Shown one piece after another: positions 1 through 6,753 of a stretch of DNA of 10,164 bases (within the stretch, counting starts at the first letter, position 1; each line of letters begins with the position of its first letter). The position numbers and the translations under genes are program-made. Source of the DNA: DASZMJ01 sp035551935 (GTDB lineage Bacteria > Planctomycetota > Planctomycetia > Isosphaerales > Isosphaeraceae); NCBI GenBank assembly GCA_035551935.1, contig DASZMJ010000622.1, forward strand, positions 1 through 10,164, written 5' to 3'. Below the pieces are notes generated by a model. It had not been told where the DNA came from and searched no databases. It worked only from the letters and a program-made list of their open reading frames with translations.

Positions 1-41
1 TAATTCTCTTCTCTGTGTCCCCTGTGGCCATTAACTTCCAT

Positions 42-2075
42 TCATGCGAGCACACCGGCAAGGGCCGCGACGCCGGGGTCGGCCTCGAGGGCGGGCAGCG
101 GGGCGGACCGGCCGAGGTCGGTCTGGAACCAGCCGGCGACCTTGGCCAGGTGCGCCTCGGGGCTGGCCTGGATCGCCGCGACGACCGCCGAGGTCGGCGC
201 GCCCCGCTCCAGCAGCGAGCTCCACTGGAAGAGCCCGACCGGGTCGGCCGGTCGGCCGAGCAGGTCGAGGTAGAGCGCCGAGACGATCCGGGTCGGGTCA
301 TAACCGTTACTCGCCAGGAACTCGGGCGCGGAGAGGATCTCGGCGCGGACCGAGTCGTCGCTCGCGCCGAAGAGGAGTTGCGACGCCAGGGCATCGACGC
401 CGGGGTCGGCCTTGAGGGTCGCCAGCGGCGCGACGCGGCCGAGGTCGGTCTGGAACCACCGGGCGACCTTCGTCTCGGCGGCCTCGGGCGACCCCTGGAT
501 CGCCTGGACGACCTGGAGCCGCGTCCGGCCCGCAGCCAACCACGAGTTCCAGAGCGCCAGGCCCGACGGGTCGGGGGCCCGGCCGAGCAGGTCCAGGTAC
601 AGGCCGTCGATGAACCCGGCGACGGTGCCGCCGTGGGCCTGATAGTACTCGTCCGAGGCGAGGATCGTCGCCCGGACGGCGTCGGCGGCCGAGCCGGCGG
701 CCAGGGCCTGGATGCCGCTGGCGGGCGGGGCGTTCGGGTTGACGGTCGTCGAGCCGCCCGGGTTGTTGCCGCCGGGGGGGAGGCCGAGGACGGGCGTGGA
801 CGGGGTGGTCGTGTTGGCGGCCTGGACGCCCAGGGCCGCGGCGGCGTTGACCATGCCGCCGCTGACCGTCAGGCCGCGCAGGCCGGGCTCGGGCGTGACG
901 GTCGCCAGGATGCGCTGGACGAGCTGCGCCGCCGAGTATTCGGGGTGCTCGCCGGCCAGCAGGGCGACCACCCCCGTGACGAACGGCGTGGCCATCGACG
1001 TGCCCGACAGGGTCGTGAACCCGCCGGCGATCGACAGATAGGTGCTCAGGATGTCGACGCCGGGGGCACCGAGGCTGACGGTCGACGCGCCGTAGTTCGA
1101 GAAGTCGGCGAGGTTGCCCGCCTGGTCCACCGCGGCGACGCTCAGGACGTTGGGCAGGAGCGTGTCGTAGTTCGCCGGGTAGGAAGGGATGATGTCGTTG
1201 TTGACCGACTCGTTGCCCGCGGCGGCCACGAAGACGACCCCCCGCGTGTTGGCGTAGGAGATGGCGTTCTCGAGCGCCAGGTCGGCGGTCGGGCCGCTCC
1301 AGCTCGCGTTGATGACCTTGGCGCCGTGGGCCACGGCGTAGTAGATCGCCGAGACGGCCGCGTCGACCGAGCCGTTGCCGTAGGCGTCGATGGTCTTCAG
1401 GGGCATGATCTGCGCCCCCCAGTCGACCCCGGCGACGCCGTAGGCGTTGTTCGACGCCGCGGCCATGATGCCGGCGACGTGGGTGCCGTGGCCGTTGTTG
1501 TCCTGGACGTTGGCCGTGTCGTTGATGAAGTTCCAGCCGTGGTAATCGTTGAGGTAGCCGTCGACCGTCGGGACCGGGTTGTTCCAGACCTTGGGGGCGA
1601 TGTCGGGGTTGGTCATGTCGACGCCGCTGTCGATCAGGGCGATGACGACCGAGGGGCTGCCGGTGGTGACGTTCCAGGCCGACGGCGCGTTGATGGCGGC
1701 GAGGCCCCACTGCTGGACGAAGCCGGGGTCGTCGGGGACCGCGTCGACGTGGATCGTGCCGTCGGCCTCGGCGTAGACGACGCCGGGGTCGCCCTGGAGC
1801 TGCTTCAGCGCCGCCCGTGGGTCGACCCCCTGTCCCAGGGCCACGACCGACGGCCCGCCGGGGAACGACTGTTCGACGAAGGCATCCAGGGCGTTCAGGT
1901 CGGCCCGGGCGGTCGCGGAGGTCGGGTCGTCGAAGCGGACGAGCAGGGTCGTGGCCTGGTCGCCCGTCCGCAAGGGGCCGTCGGCGACCGTGACGGCGGC
2001 GGTCGTGGTGGTGCTGGGCGTGAGTCGCGGTTCGAGGGGCTCGAACCGGGGTGCGGTCCGCGCGCGGCGTGCCAT
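42..2075 (-). CDS. Secreted subtilisin-like S8 serine protease with two C-terminal DUF4214 repeats
   Basis: A 677-residue peptidase S8 protein, predicted to cut proteins outside the cytoplasm. The start at 2075 is chosen because GAGG at 2082-2085 lies 6 nt upstream; an in-frame ATG at 2156 adds 27 residues but has no clear ribosome site. Numbered from 2075: FEPLEPRLTPS at about 11-21, resembling the planctomycete LEPR-x-LL export-associated motif; a prodomain-like stretch at about 43-110; then the catalytic domain with Asp149 (LIDSGVD), His196 (NGHGTHVAG), oxyanion Asn288 (AAAGNES) and Ser360 (SGTSMATP). All catalytic residues are intact. A Pro/Gly/Thr-rich linker at about 421-455 leads to two DUF4214 units (GLYLDLLGR and ALYLDLLGR) that run to the last residue. 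DUF4214 has no firm function. The gene lies 148 nt downstream of a Tad-like operon on the same strand. Processing or degradation of surface proteins is inference; the S8 assignment is secure. Confidence 0.93.
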   Translation of the reverse strand: MARRARTAPRFEPLEPRLTPSTTTTAAVTVADGPLRTGDQATTLLVRFDDPTSATARADLNALDAFVEQSFPGGPSVVALGQGVDPRAALKQLQGDPGVVYAEADGTIHVDAVPDDPGFVQQWGLAAINAPSAWNVTTGSPSVVIALIDSGVDMTNPDIAPKVWNNPVPTVDGYLNDYHGWNFINDTANVQDNNGHGTHVAGIMAAASNNAYGVAGVDWGAQIMPLKTIDAYGNGSVDAAVSAIYYAVAHGAKVINASWSGPTADLALENAISYANTRGVVFVAAAGNESVNNDIIPSYPANYDTLLPNVLSVAAVDQAGNLADFSNYGASTVSLGAPGVDILSTYLSIAGGFTTLSGTSMATPFVTGVVALLAGEHPEYSAAQLVQRILATVTPEPGLRGLTVSGGMVNAAAALGVQAANTTTPSTPVLGLPPGGNNPGGSTTVNPNAPPASGIQALAAGSAADAVRATILASDEYYQAHGGTVAGFIDGLYLDLLGRAPDPSGLALWNSWLAAGRTRLQVVQAIQGSPEAAETKVARWFQTDLGRVAPLATLKADPGVDALASQLLFGASDDSVRAEILSAPEFLASNGYDPTRIVSALYLDLLGRPADPVGLFQWSSLLERGAPTSAVVAAIQASPEAHLAKVAGWFQTDLGRSAPLPALEADPGVAALAGVLA
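45..698 (-). repeat. Two tandem 109-residue (327 bp) DUF4214-containing repeats
   Basis: Two in-register copies within the protease gene, at 372-698 (first in the protein) and 45-371 (second). Matching landmarks lie exactly 109 residues apart: GLYLDLLGRAPDP with ALYLDLLGRPADP, KVARWFQTDLGR with KVAGWFQTDLGR, and KADPGVDALA with EADPGVAALA. Similarity is also plain in the DNA: near-identical stretches around 111-131 and 438-458 are offset by 327 bp. The second copy ends exactly at the stop codon. Duplication of a whole unit is the simplest reading. Confidence 0.88.
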
Positions 2076-2185
2076 CGGGTGCCTCAACAAAGGATGTGTC
2101 GCAAGGGTGCGGCGCCCCGGCCTTTGGTGAGGGAGGTCCGTCGGCGGGCGAGTCATATCATCTTAGTGGCGACAATATCCCCTTG

Positions 2186-2220
2186 TCACGCCCCGGCGGG
2201 CGGGAATCACGCCCCGGCGG
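2186..2220. repeat. Pair of 14-bp direct repeats, 21-bp period
   Basis: TCACGCCCCGGCGG occurs at 2186-2199 and again at 2207-2220, in the gap between the unknown secreted gene and the protease gene. The 21-bp period is about two helical turns, which would suit a tandem protein-binding site, but a chance local duplication in GC-rich DNA is equally possible. No T-tract follows on the minus strand, so it does not look like an intrinsic terminator. Confidence 0.5.
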
Positions 2221-2223
2221 CTC

Positions 2224-2862
2224 TCACGGATTCAAATTGACGGTCCTCGGGGTCGTGTCGGTGTTGACGAGCACGCCGGCCGCGTAATAGCGGACTTGCT
2301 TGAGGGTCAGCGAAGTCACGTGGTTCGACTGCCAGCTCACGCCCGAGCGCGCGACCGAGTCGTCGGGGCTGTAGCCCGACAGCGAACTCACGCTGCTCGC
2401 CTGACTTACGGACAGCTGGCCTTCTCCCTGCCCAAACTGGCCCCAGGTCGTCGATTGCCCGTTGACGATGTTGTACGTGATCGTGCCCCCCGAGACGCTC
2501 ATGCGCTGAGTCCACGAGACCGTCTCGCCGGGGGTGTCGAGCTGCGCCGTCTGCTGGGTCGCCGTCTGGACGCAGTCCTCGCCCGACCAGACCTGGATCT
2601 GCATGCCGCCGGGGTCGAAGTCGGGGTACTCGCGGTAGTTCAGGTCGAAGTCGATGAACGACGCATTGTCGCCGACGGTCGGGCGCATCGAGGTGGTGAT
2701 CTGGGGGCCGGCCTCGACCGGATCGGGGGTCTCGACCACGAGTTGCCAGTCCTCCTCGACGGCATCGATGATCGCCGTGGAGGACGGGAGCGCCAGCCCC
2801 ACGATCGGGGCCGCGCCGAGGACGAGGGCTGTCGTCAGGAGGGTTGCAATGCCGCGTCGCAT
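2224..2862 (-). CDS. Exported protein of unknown family (212 aa)
   Basis: I do not recognise the family. The N-terminus is a clear signal peptide: two arginines, then a hydrophobic core over residues 5-24, with possible cleavage near Ala24. The mature part is rich in Thr, Ser, Gln, Gly and Asp, has a single cysteine (Cys97, in GEDCVQ), and alternates short polar and hydrophobic stretches (VSWTQRMSVSGGTITYNIV, SLTLKQVRYYAAGVLV) as in an all-beta sandwich. No membrane helix follows the signal peptide, and I see no catalytic motif. The start is well supported by GAGGAG at 2871-2876, 8 nt upstream. It begins 34 nt after the TadG-like gene, so it is probably co-transcribed with it. A surface or pilus-associated binding protein would fit the context, but that is inference. 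Confidence 0.82.
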   Translation of the reverse strand: MRRGIATLLTTALVLGAAPIVGLALPSSTAIIDAVEEDWQLVVETPDPVEAGPQITTSMRPTVGDNASFIDFDLNYREYPDFDPGGMQIQVWSGEDCVQTATQQTAQLDTPGETVSWTQRMSVSGGTITYNIVNGQSTTWGQFGQGEGQLSVSQASSVSSLSGYSPDDSVARSGVSWQSNHVTSLTLKQVRYYAAGVLVNTDTTPRTVNLNP

Positions 2863-2896
2863 GGTCGGGTCTCCTCTCGTTGGAACCGTGTTCCGA

Positions 2897-4078
2897 TCAA
2901 TGGACGATGTAGAGTCGGACGACGCCCGTCCCGACCCAGTCGGCGGCCTTGCTCGGCGTCTGGAACGGCTCGGGCTCGCCGGGATAGGCGGGTTGAATGG
3001 TCACGTATTTGGGGTTGCCCTGGAAGCTCGACGCCAGCACCCGAACGCGTGCGAACTTGACGACGGTGTACGCGGCGTTGTTGCCGTTGCCGCCGGTGCC
3101 GTAGGTCGGGTCGTAGATCGGGATGATCACCGGCCTGCCGATGATCGCGTCGATCGCGCTCTTGATTCCGGCGCTGATGCCGGGGTTGCCGGGGAAGACG
3201 ATCGTGCCGGTCGTCGGGTCGAGCTGGATCACGCCGCCGGGGAAGGTCGCCAGCTCGGAGGGGGTGATGCCATACTGGATCTGCGCGCTGAGCGTCGAGG
3301 TGCTGTTGTTGCTGACGCCGACCTTGATCGTCCCCCAGTTGCCGGGCGAGCCGCTGGAGACCGGGTAGAGCTTCGACTCGGTGACGCCGTCGGCGCCGCT
3401 GGAGACGGTTCCCGTCGATGCGTTGTAGGTGTACTGGTCGGTGGTCTGGCCGGCGATCATCGCGCTATAGGTCGGCAGGTCCAGGACGATCGGCAGGAGG
3501 TTGGCGCCGGTGGTGCCGTCGAGGCTCCTCATGCCGGTGACCTCGCAGAGCACGACGCTCGTCTCGGCGATCGTGGCCCCTTGATTGCCGAAGATCCGGC
3601 TGAAGAAGGCCGGGACGATGCCGCCGTGCGTCGCGTCGCGGCGGGCCGTGACCTTCACGGCATTGAAGTAGGGCAACAGGCTGGAGCTGTTGGAGAAGGT
3701 CCGCGTCGGGTCGCTCGGGTTGATGTAGCCGACGACCATGTCCTCGGTCCCGGTATCGGTGTTCTGGGCGTTGGGCAGCAGGGTCGCGGGAACCTGGAGG
3801 ATCTTGTTGTCGGCCGCGACGGCGATCGCCTGGGACTGGGCCGCGGTGACGTCGGCCGATGCGACCGGGTTGCCGGCCGCCAGCGGCAGGGCGAGCCGGT
3901 TGGCACCGGCCATCGCCGCGGAGTCGGCCACCGTCCGCAGTTGCGCCCGGGCCGTCGCCAGCACGCCGATGTCGACGGCCAGCGCGACTCCCCCCACCAG
4001 GACCGGCATGAGCATCGCCGTCATGGCCAGGGTCGTGGCGCCTCGGCGCCGTCCCGTCCGCGAGCGTTGGGCGCGCAT
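2897..4078 (-). CDS. TadG-like Flp-pilus-assembly family protein
   Basis: A 393-residue membrane-anchored protein of the TadG-like type. Residues 10-60 carry the family's N-terminal signature: a basic stretch RRRGATT, one hydrophobic helix at about 16-41 (MLMPVLVGGVALAVDIG), then the Ala-rich ARAQLRTVADSAAMAGANRLA helix. Residues around 157-177 (AFFSRIFGNQGATIAETSVV) match the conserved block seen in TadG proteins with the DUF2134 region. The rest is a Gly/Ser/Thr-rich extracytoplasmic part. I see no von Willebrand A metal-site motif, which some proteobacterial TadG proteins have. GAGGG at 4086-4090 lies 7 nt before the ATG. It starts 15 nt after the TadE-like gene. In Tad systems such proteins are minor pilus or secretion-linked components, but no ATPase, secretin or prepilin peptidase is visible here, so the assembly machinery would have to be elsewhere. 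Confidence 0.88.
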   Translation of the reverse strand: MRAQRSRTGRRRGATTLAMTAMLMPVLVGGVALAVDIGVLATARAQLRTVADSAAMAGANRLALPLAAGNPVASADVTAAQSQAIAVAADNKILQVPATLLPNAQNTDTGTEDMVVGYINPSDPTRTFSNSSSLLPYFNAVKVTARRDATHGGIVPAFFSRIFGNQGATIAETSVVLCEVTGMRSLDGTTGANLLPIVLDLPTYSAMIAGQTTDQYTYNASTGTVSSGADGVTESKLYPVSSGSPGNWGTIKVGVSNNSTSTLSAQIQYGITPSELATFPGGVIQLDPTTGTIVFPGNPGISAGIKSAIDAIIGRPVIIPIYDPTYGTGGNGNNAAYTVVKFARVRVLASSFQGNPKYVTIQPAYPGEPEPFQTPSKAADWVGTGVVRLYIVH

Positions 4079-4093
4079 GGAAGTACCCTCGAT

Positions 4094-4507
4094 TCAGCCC
4101 TCTTTGATCATCGTGGCCGTCCCCGTGACGACCGCCGTCTTGAGGAAGTAGGGGCTGGGTAACCAGCTCACGTCTTTATAGTTGACGCTGATCGTGACGG
4201 TGATCGGCGTGCCGAACGAGGCCGAGTCGAAGCCGCTCGTGACGGTGTACGACACCGGCGGCATCGACAGGCCCGCGCCGGCCAGGTCGCCGGAGATCTG
4301 GGACTCGACCTCAGAGGCGGTGCTCCCCTGGATCGCCGCGACCCGGCAGGCATCACGCGCGGCATTGGTCAGGAGTTGGGCGACCATGCCGAGCCGGGCC
4401 GACTCGATCTGACCCATGATCAACATCACGAAGATCGGCAGGACCAGCGCCAGCTCGGCGACGGCCGCGCCGCACCTGTCCCGCGGCTTTGTGCTCCTGA
4501 CTCGCAT
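4094..4507 (-). CDS. TadE-like pseudopilin
   Basis: A 137-residue TadE-family protein. After a short basic leader comes CGAAVAELALVLPIF: a glycine followed by Glu at +5 and a hydrophobic helix, the arrangement expected for prepilin-peptidase processing of TadE/TadF pseudopilins. Then comes the family pattern IESARLGMVAQLLTNAARDACR. The C-terminal part (VSYTVTSGF...ITVTISVNYKDVSWLPSPYF) is beta-rich, as is usual in the family. Two in-frame ATGs lie 6 nt apart, at 4513 and 4507. GAGGAG at 4516-4521 is 8 nt from the second but only 2 nt from the first, so 4507 is preferred. It is the first gene of the probable operon with the TadG-like and unknown secreted genes. Confidence 0.92.
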   Translation of the reverse strand: MRVRSTKPRDRCGAAVAELALVLPIFVMLIMGQIESARLGMVAQLLTNAARDACRVAAIQGSTASEVESQISGDLAGAGLSMPPVSYTVTSGFDSASFGTPITVTISVNYKDVSWLPSPYFLKTAVVTGTATMIKEG

Positions 4508-4756
4508 CGTCATCGCTCCTCTGCGCCGGGGCGAGGCGCCACCGACCTCGCGGTCGCGTCCGCCTCTCGACTCCTCAAGCCTATGTCGCGGTCGGCCCGA
4601 CCTCGGAACGTGTTGCCGAGGGGCAACGGCTCTCCATGACTGCTAGCAGGGACGCTCGGCGCGGGTCCATATGTGGCATAGGCTGACTGTGAGGGGTCCG
4701 ATCGCCGCCCGGCGCCGCGTCCCGGGGTGCGGGGCCCCGAGTCCCAGGAGGTCGCG
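4508..4756. other. Divergent intergenic region between the TadE-like gene and the TadE-like remnant
   Basis: About 250 bp separating genes that point away from each other, so it should hold the promoters for both. I see no convincing -35/-10 pair on either strand. Visible structures are a perfect 6-bp inverted repeat with a 4-nt loop at 4612-4627 (GTTGCC-GAGG-GGCAAC) and a 10-bp palindrome CGGGGCCCCG at 4730-4739. The short minus-strand open frames here have the composition of antisense shadow and no family signature. Confidence 0.6.
4516..4522 (-). promoter_or_regulatory. Ribosome-binding site deciding the TadE-like start
   Basis: Reads AGAGGAG on the minus strand. Its 8-nt spacing to the ATG at 4505-4507 is normal, whereas the ATG at 4511-4513 is only 2 nt away, so initiation at the second ATG is favoured. 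Confidence 0.7.
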
Positions 4757-4978
4757 ATGAGCCCCGCCACGCGGAGGACGCCGCGGCGCCGCCATGGCGC
4801 CGCCGCCGAGCTGACCGTGACGTTGCCGAGGCTGGTGAGCATGCTGCCGCGCATCCTCGAGATGGGCCGCGTGCTGGAGATCCAGCAGATCCTCGGCGCA
4901 GGCGTGCACCACGATGATGAACGGCGGCATCAACGTCTCCCTGATCGAGTGACCCCGAGGGACCTCGCGCGACCATGA
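4757..4978 (+). pseudogene. Truncated, degenerate TadE-like reading frame
   Basis: A 73-residue frame whose middle aligns with TadE: RRRHGAAAELTVTLP, then ILEMGRVLEIQQIL. This parallels GAAVAELALVLP and IESARLGMVAQLL of the intact gene on the other strand. The Glu sits one residue early (+4, as if a codon were lost), and two arginines (LPRLVSMLPRIL) interrupt what should be a membrane helix. After QQIL the family's NAAR block and beta-rich C-terminus are missing, replaced by a His/Arg-rich tail that suggests a frameshift or deletion. Yet it keeps an excellent AGGAGG at 4746-4751, 5 nt before the ATG, and its TGA overlaps the ABC ATPase start as ATGA. It may be a dead gene whose leader still delivers ribosomes to the ABC operon, or a small expressed protein. 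TadE ancestry is fairly clear; its status is uncertain. Confidence 0.6.
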
Positions 4979-5730
4979 CCCATCCGTTGCCCGCGGCCGA
5001 GCTGCGCGACGTGGTGAAGGATTATCCCGACGGTCCCCTTCGGCGCGGCCGGCTCCGGGCCGTCGACGGCGTCAGCTTCCGAGTCGAGACCGGCGAGGTC
5101 GTCGGCCTGCTCGGGCCGAACCGGGCCGGCAAGACGACCCTCATCAAGATCCTCACCTCGCTCTGCCGGCCGACCTCGGGCGACGCGGCCCGGCTCGGCC
5201 GGCCGGTCGCCGACCGCTCGACTCTCGCCCGCGTCGGCGTGATGCACGAGCACCCGGCCTTCCCGCGCTACCTGACGGCCGCCGAGTTGCTCGACTACTA
5301 CGGCGCCCTCACCGGACTCGAGCGGTCGTCGCGCGGCCGCGCGATCCCCGAGCTGCTCGAGCGCGTCGGACTGGCCGACCGCGACCGCGAGCCGATCGCC
5401 CGGTTCAGCAAGGGGATGGTCCAGCGCCTGGGCCTGGCGCAGGCGATCCTCAACGATCCGGACCTGCTCGTGCTCGACGAGCCCGACGAGGGGCTCGACC
5501 TCGACGGCCGGCGGCTCGTCGCCGACGTGGTCCGCGAGCGCACGCTCCGCGGCGGGTCGGTGCTGCTGGTCACGCACGTCGCCAGCGACGTGGCCCGCCT
5601 CAGCGACCGGATCGTCGTCCTGAACCGGGGCCGGGTCGCCCACGACGGCCCCCCTCCCCGGGTCCCGACCGACCCCGTCCGGCACATCGAGAACGCCCTG
5701 GGGCGTCTCTACGAAGGAGCCGCGCGATGA
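4975..5730 (+). CDS. ABC-2 type transporter ATP-binding protein with altered Walker A
   Basis: A 251-residue ATPase that should power export or membrane-linked transport through the adjacent permease. Motifs in order: Walker A at 47-54 (GPNRAGKT), a Q-loop region around 88-93 (GVMHEH, with Glu in the usual Gln place), ABC signature FSKGM at 144-148 (the form typical of the CcmA/NatA-like ABC-2 group), Walker B plus catalytic Glu at 164-169 (LLVLDE), D-loop GLD at 173-175, and H-loop His201 (VTH). Position 50 of Walker A is Arg where the family has Gly. A GAGGGA lies at 4957-4962, 12 nt from the ATG, rather far. The start overlaps the stop of the TadE-like frame, and its own stop overlaps the permease start, both as ATGA, which implies translational coupling. 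The substrate is unknown. Confidence 0.93.
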   Translation: MTHPLPAAELRDVVKDYPDGPLRRGRLRAVDGVSFRVETGEVVGLLGPNRAGKTTLIKILTSLCRPTSGDAARLGRPVADRSTLARVGVMHEHPAFPRYLTAAELLDYYGALTGLERSSRGRAIPELLERVGLADRDREPIARFSKGMVQRLGLAQAILNDPDLLVLDEPDEGLDLDGRRLVADVVRERTLRGGSVLLVTHVASDVARLSDRIVVLNRGRVAHDGPPPRVPTDPVRHIENALGRLYEGAAR

Positions 5731-6716
5731 CCGCGACGACCGCCGCCGCCGCTCTGGGCTGGCTCGTCCGCGACACCTTCCGCCAGGCCCGTGCCAGCCG
5801 CCTGGCCTGGCTGATGCTCGCCGTCAGCGCCCTCTGCATCCTGCTCTGCCTCAGCCTCCGCATCGACGGCAGCAAGTCCGTCCACCGTCCCGGCGAGATC
5901 GAGCTGGTCGCCCCCGACGAGCAGCCGTTGCACGAGCCGGGCATGCGGCTCGGGCGCGTCTCGCTCCTCTTCGGCGCGGTGCGGCTCGGCGTCTTCCGCG
6001 ACGCCGAGGCCCAGGTCCATTTCCTCCAGGTCCTGCTGGCCGAGTGGGTCGCCGGCGCCGCGGGGACTTTGCTCGCCCTGGTCTGGACCGCCGGCTTCCT
6101 CCCCGAGTTCCTCCGGCCCGATGCCGCCGCGGTCCTGCTGGCCAAGCCCGTCCGGAGGCGCACGCTCTTACTCGGCAAGTCGCTCGGTGTCCTCGCGTTC
6201 GTGGCGTTCCAGGCGGTGCTGTTCATCGGCGGGACCTGGCTGGCCCTCGGCGTGCGGACGGGCGTCTGGCGGCCCGGGTACCTGTGGAGCATCCCGCTGT
6301 TGACCCTGCATTTCGCCTTGGTGTACGCGGCCTCGGTGCTCCTGGCGGTCTGCTCGCGCAGCACCGTCGTCGCCGCGTTCGGGTCGATCGTGTTCTGGGC
6401 GCTCTGCTTCGGCCTGAACTTCGGCCGGCACGCGGCCGTCGCGCTGGCCGCGACCCGCCACGGGGTGATCGGCCAGGCGCGCGGGTTCGGCCGGGCCGTC
6501 GAGGCGATCTACTGGGTCCTGCCCAAGCCGGCCGACCTCATGATCCTCCTCGACCGCGCCGTCCTGGCCCGCGACCACTTCGCCGCCCCCGCCGAATTCG
6601 AGGCCGTCCAGCGCCTCGGCGCCTTCCACCCCGCGCTCTCCGTCCTCTCCTCCGCCCTGTTCGCCGTCGCCCTGCTCGCCGTCGCGGCGCGGGAGCTGGA
6701 GTTGACGGATTATTAA
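5727..6716 (+). CDS. ABC-2 type transporter permease
   Basis: A 329-residue integral membrane protein that forms the membrane part of the transporter with the preceding ATPase. Six hydrophobic segments can be read at about 26-43, 104-124, 152-174, 186-207, 213-232 and 302-320. A large soluble loop lies between the first two (about 45-100). The stretch EFLRPDAAAVLLAKPVRRRTLLLGKSLG (128-154) matches the cytoplasmic region of ABC-2 permeases, where a 'KPVRR...LLGK' pattern precedes a membrane helix. AAGGAG at 5714-5719 lies 7 nt before the ATG, inside the end of the ATPase gene, and the two genes overlap by 4 nt. The gene ends in TAA just before an AT-rich stretch. The substrate cannot be told from sequence; the family assignment is solid. 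Confidence 0.88.
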   Translation: MTATTAAAALGWLVRDTFRQARASRLAWLMLAVSALCILLCLSLRIDGSKSVHRPGEIELVAPDEQPLHEPGMRLGRVSLLFGAVRLGVFRDAEAQVHFLQVLLAEWVAGAAGTLLALVWTAGFLPEFLRPDAAAVLLAKPVRRRTLLLGKSLGVLAFVAFQAVLFIGGTWLALGVRTGVWRPGYLWSIPLLTLHFALVYAASVLLAVCSRSTVVAAFGSIVFWALCFGLNFGRHAAVALAATRHGVIGQARGFGRAVEAIYWVLPKPADLMILLDRAVLARDHFAAPAEFEAVQRLGAFHPALSVLSSALFAVALLAVAARELELTDY

Positions 6717-6724
6717 GTCATTTT

Positions 6725-6753
6725 TTGATATCTTGCATTTGATAAGCTAACGT
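6725..6753 (+). promoter_or_regulatory. Possible sigma-70 type promoter in an AT-rich island
   Basis: TTGATA at 6725-6730 matches the -35 consensus at 5 of 6 positions. A 17-nt spacer leads to TAACGT at 6748-6753, which matches the -10 consensus at only 3 of 6. The stretch 6711-6750 is strikingly AT-rich for this window and lies between the permease stop and the helicase gene. It is the best promoter candidate for the helicase-phosphoesterase pair, but it is weak. Confidence 0.3.

Noticed and set aside
45..698. The regular repeats considered as a CRISPR array or DNA satellite
   Set aside because: There are only two copies, 327 bp long, and both are in-frame protein repeats of the DUF4214 type.
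2076..2223. An intrinsic terminator between the unknown exported gene and the protease
   Set aside because: Only a weak 5-bp GC stem can be drawn from the direct repeats, with no T-tract following on the minus strand.
15..2240. A 741-codon plus-strand open frame covering the protease gene
   Set aside because: Its translation is a low-complexity run of Arg, Gly, Asp, Val and Ala with no family motif, and it lies fully antisense to a protease with an intact catalytic triad. It is a by-product of high GC.
2654..4162. A 502-codon plus-strand open frame opposite the TadG-like gene
   Set aside because: It has the same Arg/Gly/Asp/Val-rich shadow composition and crosses two real minus-strand genes that have good ribosome sites and family signatures.
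4508..4756. Classic sigma-70 or sigma-54 promoters for the divergent genes
   Set aside because: I compared both strands with the usual hexamers and with GG-N10-GC and found no pair with adequate match and spacing.
4643..4933. A 96-codon minus-strand frame in the middle region
   Set aside because: His/Arg/Gln-rich composition, no ribosome site and no family pattern, while the plus strand there carries the TadE-like core.
4930..5685. A 251-codon minus-strand open frame opposite the ABC ATPase
   Set aside because: No family motif and shadow-type composition; the plus-strand frame contains every ABC motif in order.
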